Positions 14,702 to 23,986 of a DNA stretch of 64,000 nucleotides are shown piece by piece; the first letter of the stretch is position 1; each line of letters starts with the position of its first letter. Position numbers and translations under genes: made by a program. The DNA lies in the IMG/VR virus record IMGVR_UViG_3300033141_003979, positions 1-64,000 of that record, one strand, 5' to 3'. A model generated the notes under the pieces. That model ran no database searches, was not told the origin of the DNA, and saw nothing but the letters and a program-made list of their open reading frames with translations. The DNA is from a virus.

Positions 14702-16174
14702 ATGCAGCGAGTAATTATTAACGCAACGGAAGGTGGGGCTCATATCAAAGGCACAGACCGGATGCCTCTCAAGAAAGTAATTAACAAATACTGCCAAAAA
14801 CCCATCAACAAATCGAAGGTCAAAAAGCTTCTCTCTTTGGCCAAAAATGGAGACGAACTGATTACCAAAGTTATCCCTCTGCTTGAAGATGATATCAAAG
14901 TACTAGATGAAATCTCTACCAGCAGCCGCAGAGGCCTTGCCGCTTGCCGAGGGCTCAAAACCTTAATGAGTAGATCCAATTACAGAGGTCTGCTTTCCAG
15001 AAAGAAGGAAAAGCAACTTGATTGGATGCTCAATAAAGCCAGGCAAAAGGGAGGGAAGGACTTCATAAAAACAAACCAGATATTCTATGCAAAGGCAATT
15101 GCTTCGGTCAAAAAATCTAAGCTCAAGAATGTGTTCATCTTATCTAATAAGAACTTCAAACACTCGGCTACTGCCCAGTTAGCAGCAACCAAAAACCCAC
15201 TAGTTAACGTGGCAATCTACGGTGCCAGCCGAGAGATCCAGGGTCGGCGGTTGAAAGTAAAAGAGACATTAGCACATTTCCTACGAAACAACAAAGATGC
15301 ATTGACCCGCGTAGAGCGGAATGAGCTAATTCTCAAGACGGCAAGGCGAGCATCAGAATCATTGAGGAAATCATACAAAGAAACATTAGAGTTGTTGAAG
15401 AAATATGACGGGACAAAAGACAGTAGTCTGCTGGTATCAAACGAAGTTGAGCCAATAAATCTCGACGACTCAGAAGAGTATTTTGCCGCAGGCAATTGGG
15501 CACATCCGTTGTTAGATGCAAGTAAAATTATTAAAAAAGATCCAACTGATAGAAAGGCTAATGAAATTTTAGCAAAAACATTATCAATGAGGGCACAAGC
15601 TAAAAATAAAGCCCGAAATAATGAAGTCAAAAATGCAGACAGAGAAACCCGATTGCTCCAATACAACAAACTACTCAAAGAGAGTAAGGAAATAGGCCGG
15701 AAAGAAAACAAGTTTGACGAGGCACTAACGATGCTGAAGAAGGCAGCCAAATTGATGCCGGAAGAGGAAGAGGCCCGCTGGGGAGTTGCTACTGCCTTGC
15801 ATCATGCTGGGAAGATTAAAGAGTCCTTGAAAGAATATGAAAAGTTAATCAAGGATTTTCAAGACAATTATATGTACCTCCTTGAATACGGGCAGGTGCT
15901 CCTGCGCAATAAGAAAACTCAGGAAGGCCTCAAAATAATCGGTGAGGTAATGGCAAAGACCGATGAATTTGATTACTTCCTAGCTCGACTAGGCGAGATA
16001 TATGAGCACTCTGATATGATGGAAGAAGCCTTGACAGCATACAATTCATATCTAGAAAAATTCCCATTCAACTATCAGATTTGGGTCCGAAAAGGAAATT
16101 GTCTAACTGCACTAGGTAGAAACACAATGGCAGATTGGGCATTCCGAAAGGCAAGAGAAATCAGACCGGATTAA
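14702..16174 (+). CDS. Detached Maf C-terminal segment fused to a TPR protein
   Basis: 490 residues. Residues 2-32 (QRVIINATEGGAHIKGTDRM, then PLKKVINKYC) match the C-terminal phrase of Maf/DUF115 glycosyltransferases. The next ~240 residues are helical, Lys/Arg-rich and unrecognised. From about 280 to the end there are tetratricopeptide-like repeats (for example EALTMLKKAAKLMPEEEEAR, KIKESLKEYEKLIKDF, MEEALTAYNSYLEKFPFNYQ, TMADWAFRKAREIRPD). TPR domains often dock glycosyltransferases onto protein substrates. It may reconstitute Maf activity with the 12889 product. It ends at 16174, one base before the stop codon of the convergent minus-strand gene. Confidence 0.7.
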   Translation: MQRVIINATEGGAHIKGTDRMPLKKVINKYCQKPINKSKVKKLLSLAKNGDELITKVIPLLEDDIKVLDEISTSSRRGLAACRGLKTLMSRSNYRGLLSRKKEKQLDWMLNKARQKGGKDFIKTNQIFYAKAIASVKKSKLKNVFILSNKNFKHSATAQLAATKNPLVNVAIYGASREIQGRRLKVKETLAHFLRNNKDALTRVERNELILKTARRASESLRKSYKETLELLKKYDGTKDSSLLVSNEVEPINLDDSEEYFAAGNWAHPLLDASKIIKKDPTDRKANEILAKTLSMRAQAKNKARNNEVKNADRETRLLQYNKLLKESKEIGRKENKFDEALTMLKKAAKLMPEEEEARWGVATALHHAGKIKESLKEYEKLIKDFQDNYMYLLEYGQVLLRNKKTQEGLKIIGEVMAKTDEFDYFLARLGEIYEHSDMMEEALTAYNSYLEKFPFNYQIWVRKGNCLTALGRNTMADWAFRKAREIRPD

Positions 16175-16519
16175 TCAAATCTTGGCCAGACCAGACTTGC
16201 CCGGCCATTCTATATCGTCTACCTTTGAGAAATCCTGTGGGACATCCCTAAGCTTCTGGCGATATACTTTCCAAGCACTTTTTTCTCCTGCCGTTAATGG
16301 GGCATCTGGTAATACTGTCCAATCAGTGGATTGCAATATCAAATTTCGCTCTTGCCTTTTAGCAATCCACGGATCAAGAATATCCATAGATAGTGGAGTA
16401 TTGCCCTCAGCCATCCATGCAAGGTATTTGCGACCCTCTCGATTCTCTTTAATAGGTGGAAAAATTTGCATAGTAGTCAAATCTTGAATGCTACCCTGTT
16501 TATTATGTATTTTATACAT
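16175..16519 (-). CDS. Tail-fibre assembly chaperone-like protein
   Basis: 114 residues. The C-terminal phrase STDWTVLPDAPLTAGEKSAW with YRQKLRDVP matches the phage tail assembly chaperone family (XkdW / Phage_tail_APC-like), which helps fold or attach fibres. The N-terminal part includes KYLAWMAEGNTPL, also usual in these proteins. It is the last gene of the leftward tail operon, just after the fibre gene, as expected. Confidence 0.7.
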   Translation of the reverse strand: MYKIHNKQGSIQDLTTMQIFPPIKENREGRKYLAWMAEGNTPLSMDILDPWIAKRQERNLILQSTDWTVLPDAPLTAGEKSAWKVYRQKLRDVPQDFSKVDDIEWPGKSGLAKI

Positions 16520-16528
16520 ATTTTTCTC

Positions 16529-17758
16529 CTATAACTCAGATTCTGCTGTCCATAGAAAAACAATATACCTGTCTGTAGCGGCGACCCCGTTGGTGCCGCC
16601 GCCTATAAAATTTCGAGTTCCTTCTGCTCCTGCTGTTCCTGCGAGCCCATCCCCTGCTTTCATCCTCACTTTTCCAGCCGTACCAGCTTCATCATATAAA
16701 ATTATACTTGGGGTACTTCTCATGTCAACAGGAAAGCCTACACTTAGCTCCATAGTATGATCTGCATCGGCAAGAGCGGTAATACGGGTGGTTTCCGTAG
16801 AGACAGCCGTTGCTGTTCCAGGAGCAATGGCTTGGTTAAAGCCTTTGCTAAAATATCTTTGACACAATGCCAATTCATTCCCTATTGATCGCATCCCATA
16901 AACAGATGCTTCAGGATTCTTCTCAAGTTGAATATTTGTAATATAGAGGAAATGACCGGTAGTAGTATCTGTCACATCCGACCAAATAAATACCCCAATA
17001 TTCTTAGCTCCTACCGTATCAATAGCAATATTATTGATAATATATTTTGCCCATACCGCAGTCACCCCTAAGTTAGTCGATACATTTTCAGCAGTCCAAT
17101 TAGCCTCCAATGTTGGAGTAACACCCTCACCATTCCAAGCAGAAATGATATCGCTTGTAACAGTATCCGCTGCTCCATCCCACGATATAACCATCGCCTT
17201 GATATTATCCAATTTAGCAACGCTCGATACTTTTGCCTGAAATGATAACGAAACTGTATCCCCTATCATATGGACACAATTTTGTTGCTCAATTACTTGA
17301 AGTATACCAAATTTCTTGTTGGCTGTTTCAACATCTAAGGCACAAGATAATAATGCCCCCGTTGGAGCTTCTGTGCCCTGTGACACATCAACAATATCAT
17401 TACCATCAGAAAGCAAAAGCCAACGATCAAGCAAATATGTATCATCGTCATTTATAGGAGTTGTAGCAGCAGTAAAAGCCGCACTCCCACTTGCTCCCCT
17501 CTGCCCAATCCGCATATCACCATTGATAATGGCATTTTTACCGGTCAAAGAATCAGGTTCAATAAATAATGCCCGCATCGCAGCCAGTAGTTGGTCTCTT
17601 GTTTCTGTTGCTGCTGTCTTGAGTGTTAACCCTGCCCCCTCAACCACCCCAGCAATCTCCTCCTGAAGGGCATTCAGGAAATTTTCTTCAACAGTTGTCC
17701 CTGGTGGTCCATCTACGAATAAATTTGCGGCATTATTTGTCCCTTCTGTTCGATGCAT
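16529..17758 (-). CDS. Tail fibre / receptor-binding protein with carbohydrate-binding-like module
   Basis: 409 residues. The N-terminus (VDGPPGTTVEENFLNALQEE) is a fibre attachment-type region; from residue ~90 NAIINGDMRIGQRG starts a jelly-roll-like module common to phage fibres with carbohydrate-binding folds (TYLLDRWLL, FLYITNIQLEKN). The last ~100 residues are a small beta domain ending in RYIVFLWTAESEL. It is virion-exposed and likely contacts the host surface. Distal end of the baseplate operon and followed by a fibre chaperone. Confidence 0.75.
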   Translation of the reverse strand: MHRTEGTNNAANLFVDGPPGTTVEENFLNALQEEIAGVVEGAGLTLKTAATETRDQLLAAMRALFIEPDSLTGKNAIINGDMRIGQRGASGSAAFTAATTPINDDDTYLLDRWLLLSDGNDIVDVSQGTEAPTGALLSCALDVETANKKFGILQVIEQQNCVHMIGDTVSLSFQAKVSSVAKLDNIKAMVISWDGAADTVTSDIISAWNGEGVTPTLEANWTAENVSTNLGVTAVWAKYIINNIAIDTVGAKNIGVFIWSDVTDTTTGHFLYITNIQLEKNPEASVYGMRSIGNELALCQRYFSKGFNQAIAPGTATAVSTETTRITALADADHTMELSVGFPVDMRSTPSIILYDEAGTAGKVRMKAGDGLAGTAGAEGTRNFIGGGTNGVAATDRYIVFLWTAESEL

Positions 17759-17773
17759 TAGTCTCCCTCCTTT

Positions 17774-18367
17774 TTAAGCGACTACTGTCACTCCCCATCC
17801 CAATGAAGGATCAAATCGCCAAATGTTAGTATCGTTCTCAAGACAAGTGCTCTGTTCTGGTTCAACAAAACCAACAACCATATTGCTTGTTTGAGACGTA
17901 GTGGTTATACTCCCTGGTGAATCACTATACAAATAAACTGGCCATCCAACTCTATCATCAGCAAATGAGGTACTAAAAGCAGAATGATAAACAAGCCCCT
18001 CCCTGAGCACATTGCCGAAAGTGCTTATCACATAATCTGCTCCAGCAACCCCTAATGTTACCGGCCTTTCAGAATTTGACCCAATTACAGCGCTCCATAA
18101 TGTCCACTGCCCCGATGGGCCTCTTTCAAGAACATTACCGAAAGAACATGCCTCAGAAATTAACTGAGAATAATCAATCCATCCTTTGATTCCCTCTGAA
18201 GTTAGTCTTTGGGCATCAGGTTGCTTCCAAAAGTCCCCTGGATTAACAAATTCCGCCTCCATGATTGTAACAATCATGTCCCTTGCGTCCTGGCAGGATA
18301 CTTGCCCTGTTACATTGTCTGCAAACAAAGCTAATATTGCCGCCCTTGTTCTCTGTGTGTCTGCCAT
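17774..18367 (-). CDS. Baseplate/fibre-associated structural protein
   Basis: 197 residues; starts MADTQRTRAAILALFADNVT, an N-terminal helix pair seen in phage fibre-network proteins, and continues as a beta-rich domain with FGNVL occurring twice, possibly a short internal repeat. It lies between the DUF2313 protein and the fibre. Specific role unknown; structural function is inferred from position. Confidence 0.55.
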   Translation of the reverse strand: MADTQRTRAAILALFADNVTGQVSCQDARDMIVTIMEAEFVNPGDFWKQPDAQRLTSEGIKGWIDYSQLISEACSFGNVLERGPSGQWTLWSAVIGSNSERPVTLGVAGADYVISTFGNVLREGLVYHSAFSTSFADDRVGWPVYLYSDSPGSITTTSQTSNMVVGFVEPEQSTCLENDTNIWRFDPSLGWGVTVVA

Positions 18368-18385
18368 TGTAGTCCCTCCCTTTTA

Positions 18386-19150
18386 TTATGCTGGTTGTTT
18401 AAATCCTATACCAAAACCATCTGCATTAAATCCACCTCCCAAGTTAACATTAAATCCCAAACCAAATCCTTGGCTAAAACAACCTTCTAGATGACTCTCT
18501 GTTTCAGATGGCAACGAATCAAAACCTGGGCCAAATCCTATCCCATATTCAGGACCATCAAAGTCATAGATCAAAACAGTGTGCCCTGGTTTTAACTTAT
18601 TAAAGGTACAAATCATCGACTCTGTGCCAGGCAAATATGACAGTGGATCTCCTGACTCACTACTCCCGCTAAGAAAATAAACAATATTGCCACTACCAAT
18701 AGTAATTGTAATTTTCCAGTAAAATATAGTTTCTTGATCCCCGCATGGCTCTCCCGATCCCATAACACCACACCAAAATGGGCTATATTCTGTGATAGTT
18801 ATTGTCCAACCAAAAGCTGTGGCAAGCTCTATAAAGTATGCCGGATTCTGTTGACCTAATGCAATCAGTTTGCTGTGGACTGCTAGTCTCCTTTCTTGTA
18901 TTGTTTCCCCTTCTGGAGAGCATTCATCAGGCAATCCCAAATCATTTTCATGGTCAATCAATAATTCTGATGTATATCGGGTGTCCCTCTCTTGAAGCAA
19001 ATCATCTGAGCGCTCATCTACATGAGCAAATTCCTCCGCATCTCCATGCAGAAATTCAGCCGATGTTGATCCTTCATCTCTTGTCCATGCTTTGCCCTTT
19101 GGCAAAAGAGATTGTAGCTCTCTGAGATAATCAATTACTGTTTTTGCCAT
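18386..19150 (-). CDS. Mu gp48-like baseplate protein (DUF2313)
   Basis: 254 residues. The N-terminus LRELQSLLPKGKAWTRD and the following LGLPDECSPEGETIQERR are hallmarks of DUF2313 (YmfQ / Mu gp48), which lies at the baseplate wedge next to the gpJ-like protein. The last ~70 residues add a glycine-aromatic tail (GIGFGPGF, QGFGLGFN, GFGIGFKQPA). Overlaps the next upstream gene by one base. Confidence 0.85.
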   Translation of the reverse strand: MAKTVIDYLRELQSLLPKGKAWTRDEGSTSAEFLHGDAEEFAHVDERSDDLLQERDTRYTSELLIDHENDLGLPDECSPEGETIQERRLAVHSKLIALGQQNPAYFIELATAFGWTITITEYSPFWCGVMGSGEPCGDQETIFYWKITITIGSGNIVYFLSGSSESGDPLSYLPGTESMICTFNKLKPGHTVLIYDFDGPEYGIGFGPGFDSLPSETESHLEGCFSQGFGLGFNVNLGGGFNADGFGIGFKQPA

Positions 19151-20244
19151 TAGTAATCACCAAAAGTTACTGTGCCAAACGTATGAATTTGATTTGTTGC
19201 CGCCGTTGTGTCTGCTACTGGAGAGTCCAACCTATGCCTAACTTCATCGGCAGCTAAACTGATTGCTTCACTAATCCTTGATATATACAATGTTTCTCCT
19301 GGCCCCCCATCTCGCAAAACTAAATCCTCCAGATTTGCCTCTATTGCTGCTCGAACCGCGGCCGTATTAGGGGATATATCAACTTCAAAATTAACTGTTA
19401 ATGCAGTCATCTCAATCATAAACAATCCAGGCTCTGCTGTTACAGGGCACCCCACAATCTGCCCGGTTCCAGGATCTTCATGTTCCACGATGTACTCGCG
19501 TACTGTTGCTCTTTGAATGGCATTCGGAATAATAACGAGATCATCATCACAGGCAAAGGCAATCCCGATTGTCCCAATACCTTGATATAAGGGAAAAGAC
19601 CAGGACCGTGTTGCTCCTGAAACTTCCAGTGCCCAAGTCTCATAATCGAAATACGCTCCACCATGTGGTGGTTGCCTCTTTCTTGTCAAGAGTCTCTCTC
19701 GCAGATCATCATCACTTTCCTCATCCGCCCCGCCTGAGATTCCATCTGCATCAACAGTTACAGAAGTATTGACCCCTGCAATCGGGCTGACAAAGGTCAA
19801 GGTAATTCCCACATCATCATCTCCATCCTCTCCAGCCACAGAAGCAGTAAAGTCTAATGTCGCTGTGCCTCCTGCAATTGTCTCTTCATCATCTATTGTA
19901 TAAATCTGATCATCAGTAGAGAATAATTCACTGCCTGCTGGTATGACCACTCCATTAGTACCCGTTACTGTCCCACTACCTGTAGCCGCCGCGGCTGCCT
20001 TACGGGGAATGCCATACTCAGATGAATGGGCTTCAAGACCAGCCTCATCTGCCGTTGAAACAAACAACTGACGGGCCTGAAAATCTAAGTACTCATAAAG
20101 TAGATGAAAGGCTCCTGCATTCACTCGGGCAATAACAGCCAACACGGATCGCCGCAAGAGAGAGGTTGCCCCAGTAATTCTAGTTTCAAAATCTGAAGTT
20201 ATTCTATCCACAATTTCTTGCAAACTACTTCTGGTAAATGGCAT
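19150..20244 (-). CDS. Baseplate J-like protein (Mu gp47)
   Basis: 364 residues. It starts with a helical hairpin (RSSLQEIVDRITSDFETRIT) and LDFQARQLFVSTADEAGLEA, then the typical SGTVTGTNGVVIPAGSELFS and the SDDDLRERLLTRKRQPPHGG signature of the gpJ/gp47 family. It forms the inner wedge of contractile-tail baseplates. Order gp46-gp47-gp48 is that of Mu. Confidence 0.92.
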   Translation of the reverse strand: MPFTRSSLQEIVDRITSDFETRITGATSLLRRSVLAVIARVNAGAFHLLYEYLDFQARQLFVSTADEAGLEAHSSEYGIPRKAAAAATGSGTVTGTNGVVIPAGSELFSTDDQIYTIDDEETIAGGTATLDFTASVAGEDGDDDVGITLTFVSPIAGVNTSVTVDADGISGGADEESDDDLRERLLTRKRQPPHGGAYFDYETWALEVSGATRSWSFPLYQGIGTIGIAFACDDDLVIIPNAIQRATVREYIVEHEDPGTGQIVGCPVTAEPGLFMIEMTALTVNFEVDISPNTAAVRAAIEANLEDLVLRDGGPGETLYISRISEAISLAADEVRHRLDSPVADTTAATNQIHTFGTVTFGDY

Positions 20245-20247
20245 AAT

Positions 20248-20736
20248 TTATCCCTTCAATGATTGAGCATTCCATTGTGCCGAATATTTAAATGGGACTA
20301 TAGAACCATCCGGTCTATACACCTTCACTGAAATAGCCAAAATATCAGACCCAACAGGACCTTGTCTTTCACTTTCAACATCTACCTTTTCTGCTACCCC
20401 GTCTTCTATTAACCATGCCAGTGCTTCGGTTGCGTATTCTTTTGCCCGCACCAATACGTTTTCTGTTGTCTTTTCTCTTTCTAAAAGCCATAATCTTGAT
20501 CCTATTTGGTCTCTTGCTACTTCAGGAGAGGCTAGATCACCCCACCACCCACGTCTATCTGAATTGTTTGGATCAGGCAATACATCATCTTCTTTCGCCC
20601 TGCGGTCTGAAAATAGGCTAATGATCACAGCCGTCTCAAGTCCTGCATCCGATTGAAAGTCTTGAAAAGTTGCATCGAAGACAAAATCCCCTTCCTGTAA
20701 AACATCATTCCAAACAATTTGAATATCGTTAGGCAT
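20248..20736 (-). CDS. Mu gp46-like baseplate wedge protein
   Basis: 162 residues of the phage GP46 family. Seen: VIISLFSDRRAKEDDVLPDP, RRGWWGDL, SRLWLLEREKTTENVL and EALAWLIEDGVA, all usual family phrases. Equivalent to the gpW-type wedge subunit of other myoviruses. Abuts the gp45-like and gp47-like genes. Confidence 0.9.
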   Translation of the reverse strand: MPNDIQIVWNDVLQEGDFVFDATFQDFQSDAGLETAVIISLFSDRRAKEDDVLPDPNNSDRRGWWGDLASPEVARDQIGSRLWLLEREKTTENVLVRAKEYATEALAWLIEDGVAEKVDVESERQGPVGSDILAISVKVYRPDGSIVPFKYSAQWNAQSLKG

Positions 20737-21404
20737 TACTCTCCTCTAACCTTAGTGGTTGCATGAGTCGCTATAACACCAAGGACTGTTGGTACTTCTG
20801 TCTCATCTTGTACATCACCATTGTTATCATTCCCTTGTGCATGGGTATGGGTATTAAATAAAGTAATAAAATCTTCATGAACCATTTTCTTCAAGGCGGC
20901 CCAACCGGATTCACCCAGAGAAATTTTAGGACAATCAACAATATGTTCAATTGTATTGATATGGGCCTCAGAAGGAGTTGTAATAGATTTGCTGGTATCT
21001 TGTATCTCGGTTACTTTATCCCCTTTAATATCAAAAATCCGATCTCTTTTGAGGTGAATATGAAAATCCCCTGGACTTGTATCTTCATCTGTATATAGCA
21101 TTACTTCGCCTGCAACTAAATTAGTAGGGCGATAGCGGCGATCATGAACTACTAAAGCAATGCCATGATCTCGATTACCATTTAGAAAACCAATAAAAAC
21201 TTCTGCTTCATCATGTGGAAATGTTTCAAAGCCATATTCTTGAAATCGTTCTATATCACTTATCGTTTCATTACTTAATGCCGTAACTTGTATCTTTTGT
21301 GTACCTTCAGCATTTTCAACTAATCTCAATATTGCACGGCCTAACAGCAAAAATATCTTCTTTTGCAATGGAGCGATAAGTCGTTTGAAATCAGAGAGAA
21401 GCAC
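20736..21404 (-). CDS. Mu gp45-like baseplate spike protein
   Basis: 222 residues. OB-fold N-terminal part (RLVENAEGTQKIQVTAL, RFQEYGFETFPHDEAEVFIG) and a beta-helical stem ending in a His-containing apex (NTHTHAQGND). In Mu this is the central spike that punctures the outer membrane; the HxH motif can bind iron at the tip. One-base overlap with the gp46-like gene. Confidence 0.88.
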   Translation of the reverse strand: MLLSDFKRLIAPLQKKIFLLLGRAILRLVENAEGTQKIQVTALSNETISDIERFQEYGFETFPHDEAEVFIGFLNGNRDHGIALVVHDRRYRPTNLVAGEVMLYTDEDTSPGDFHIHLKRDRIFDIKGDKVTEIQDTSKSITTPSEAHINTIEHIVDCPKISLGESGWAALKKMVHEDFITLFNTHTHAQGNDNNGDVQDETEVPTVLGVIATHATTKVRGE

Positions 21405-22508
21405 TTATTTTACCCTCGCTCTAGCTTTACTTCGCCAATCCGCCTTAGTCGTCACTGTTTCGGTTTCTTCTGCTGGTTGAGGCTCAAAGGTTTTTGGGTC
21501 TACCATCACTAACTTTGTAATTTTACCTGAACTATCATCTAGACTGAATATAACAGCCGCTATAAGCAATGTTCCATCAATTCCTAAAAAAGAATCCTTT
21601 ACTCTTGCTAAAGAATTAAGGGGCCAAACAACTCCATTTGATTGTGTCCATCCCTGTACTTCATATTCAAGCATACGAGATGTACCTTCTCTATTTGATC
21701 TTTCCCATCCAGCCCTCTTCAAACAAATCCCTTTAGTAGTTAACCCTTGAGCAAAAATAACAATCGGCCTATATCTTTCAATTACATTATCAACGACCCT
21801 CCCAACCGGTTCAGAAGAATCTCTAGTCGTTTTTTTATCTTTACCAAGCCCTTGCCCTTTAATGATATAAGTTTTGAAACGATCTTTATTTGACTGTTCA
21901 ATATTTCCTAATTTAACATTCTTCCCCAATTCTAAGGTATCATAAGTATGAGTTGTGCCAGCACGAGTCAACACTAATTTTCCATCTCCATAACTGACAA
22001 AAAGAATCCCTGTATCTTTACACAATCTTAAAATTGAATCAAAAATAGTTTCTCCTTCATTAACCTTAAATGTATTATCTGCCGTTTTAGTATTGGTCTC
22101 AGCAGCTACCGAATCATCAATCACAATATCAATATCAAATGGAGCACATAAGACTCGGATTATCTTGCCGATTGTTTGCCCATCCCATTTATTAGGAGAT
22201 TCAACAAAAGAACAATCAACAAGATCCCCTGTTTTATCTCTCCCTCCTACCTGAATTTCATGACTATTGCTATCATAAGAAATTGGAATATCTTCTACAT
22301 AACCAGTTATAATTGTCTGCCCATTAATTTCTACTGTACAAGCATCCCCTAAAGCAAATTCATATTTATCAAAACTATCCGGGAATCTAGCTGTAGTAGC
22401 AAGACCAAAAGCACCTGTAATCTGGAATAAGGATTTTTCCACCATTACACGCTTCCACCCGGTAAATACCTTACCTTCAACCTTCAATACAATTTCATTA
22501 CTACTCAC
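21405..22508 (-). CDS. Mu gp44-like baseplate hub protein
   Basis: 367 residues; resembles the gpD/gp44 hub (phage late control family): GRDKTGDLVDCSFVESPN in the first domain and FKVNEGETIFDSILRLCKDT in the second. It forms the trimeric hub that holds the spike. Eight-base overlap with the DNA-circularisation-like gene. Confidence 0.88.
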   Translation of the reverse strand: MSSNEIVLKVEGKVFTGWKRVMVEKSLFQITGAFGLATTARFPDSFDKYEFALGDACTVEINGQTIITGYVEDIPISYDSNSHEIQVGGRDKTGDLVDCSFVESPNKWDGQTIGKIIRVLCAPFDIDIVIDDSVAAETNTKTADNTFKVNEGETIFDSILRLCKDTGILFVSYGDGKLVLTRAGTTHTYDTLELGKNVKLGNIEQSNKDRFKTYIIKGQGLGKDKKTTRDSSEPVGRVVDNVIERYRPIVIFAQGLTTKGICLKRAGWERSNREGTSRMLEYEVQGWTQSNGVVWPLNSLARVKDSFLGIDGTLLIAAVIFSLDDSSGKITKLVMVDPKTFEPQPAEETETVTTKADWRSKARARVK

Positions 22509-23985
22509 TCAAAATCTCCAATTCCTTTCCTTGAGGAAGAAATCCAGGATTTTTTACCAACGGAATGTTTCTTGAAATGATTTCCGATTCCCTACCAAGA
22601 TCTTCATATTGATTATATGCCAAAGTTAAACTTGATAATATAACTGGTGGAACTTCATAATTAACTATTCTAGCTAAATCAGCCCCGACTTTAACCATAG
22701 ATTCTACAAAAACGGCCCTAAGAGATGTTAAGGCATTATAACTACCCGGATCAGCCACATTGATATTATAAGCGGCATATTCTGTATTAGCCGCATCATT
22801 ACCTAGTTTTAAAATCAAATCATCTAAAGCAGCAATCACTTCATTCAAAACCTCTATTGCACTGTCATAACTGCTATACCCAATACGAATTGCCGTTCTC
22901 GCCGCCGTGGTTATTGCAGTAACTCTTGCTATATTGATCGTTGCTTCCAAGTTTGCTGCCTGCCTTGCCCTAGTAGTTGTGCTTATTGATACTGCCTCCA
23001 AAGTACCTCCATACGGACTTGGATCATCACTTTCTCCTGTGACTTCTCCAAACCTCCTTATTGCTAATGCTGCTCTCACAGCTGACTTGCCTAAATTTTC
23101 ATCTATAACTGCCGGCTCAGACATTGTGCTGGCCTGGAAACCAGTGGTAGGAGTCTTCTCGACTTTTGCCCCAGAGAAAGGGCCTGCTGAAATCCCTCTT
23201 ACCATACTGCTGCAAGGGCCGAAAAGTTGACTGACTATTATATCACCATACATACCAGATAGGCTCAATAGCCCATTAAACATCCCAACTAGACCATTTC
23301 CCAACTCACAAGTTTGTCTTATAGTAGTGAGATTAATACCCGCCTTGGCTTCTGCCAAATGCACTAATGCTTTAGACATCATGGCAGGCCCTAACTTCTG
23401 AACCCCCCCCATTGCAGACCGCAACATAACATTGAGAGAATCAACGGCAGACATAATTGAGTTAGTAGAAAAATCAGGGGAATCAGTTGAATCATATTTC
23501 TTTCCAAACCCATCTATTGTATCACTTTGTGCATTTTTTACCGCATCATCAACTGCTTTTACAGGGATTGGGCCTGCCCAATCAAAACCAAATGGAGCTT
23601 CATGCTCTTCTGCCTTTACAAATACCATTGAGAAACGGGCAATGCCCCCTTCTCTAAATGACTCAGCAATACGAGCCTTGCCAAGCAAACTAACCATTTT
23701 TTCCCCATAAAAGGGATGAATCAGAATTCCTGGTCCGGATTTCTTCAATTCTTCAATAAGCAAATCACGATGAGCAAAATAATCCTGTTCATTTTCTGCA
23801 TTCTGAACAATGAAACCTTCTATTGAAAATTCATCTGTATCTAGCCCTAAATCTTCAACATAAACTTCATCCCGAAGCGGATATTGATGGACTACATTTC
23901 TGCGGCCAATAATTGTATCAGAAGAAACAACCTCAAACTTTGCTTTCCTAAAAGATGCTGGATGTAAATTATCTCTCCACGACAT
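22501..23985 (-). CDS. Mu gp43-like tail protein (DNA circularisation N-terminal family)
   Basis: 494 residues. Begins SWRDNLHPASFRKAKFEV and has LIEELKKSGPGILIHPFYGE, the signature of the DNA_circ_N (Mu gp43 / SfV gp43) family, followed by a long helical and less conserved C-terminal part. In virions it links tape measure and hub; the 'DNA circularisation' name is historical. Placement between tape measure and hub is canonical. Confidence 0.85.
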   Translation of the reverse strand: MSWRDNLHPASFRKAKFEVVSSDTIIGRRNVVHQYPLRDEVYVEDLGLDTDEFSIEGFIVQNAENEQDYFAHRDLLIEELKKSGPGILIHPFYGEKMVSLLGKARIAESFREGGIARFSMVFVKAEEHEAPFGFDWAGPIPVKAVDDAVKNAQSDTIDGFGKKYDSTDSPDFSTNSIMSAVDSLNVMLRSAMGGVQKLGPAMMSKALVHLAEAKAGINLTTIRQTCELGNGLVGMFNGLLSLSGMYGDIIVSQLFGPCSSMVRGISAGPFSGAKVEKTPTTGFQASTMSEPAVIDENLGKSAVRAALAIRRFGEVTGESDDPSPYGGTLEAVSISTTTRARQAANLEATINIARVTAITTAARTAIRIGYSSYDSAIEVLNEVIAALDDLILKLGNDAANTEYAAYNINVADPGSYNALTSLRAVFVESMVKVGADLARIVNYEVPPVILSSLTLAYNQYEDLGRESEIISRNIPLVKNPGFLPQGKELEILSE

Positions 23986-23986
23986 T

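Noticed and set aside
15217-15750. 177-codon minus-strand frame
   Set aside because: Lies entirely inside the TPR-containing gene on the opposite strand; Ser/Leu-rich composition is typical of antisense of Lys/Glu-rich coding sequence.
16160-16190. Bidirectional terminator between the converging operons
   Set aside because: The two genes' stops are adjacent and no GC-rich hairpin or T run could be found at the junction.
16529-17758. Diversity-generating retroelement target in the tail fibre
   Set aside because: No reverse transcriptase gene and no template/variable repeat pair seen in the window.
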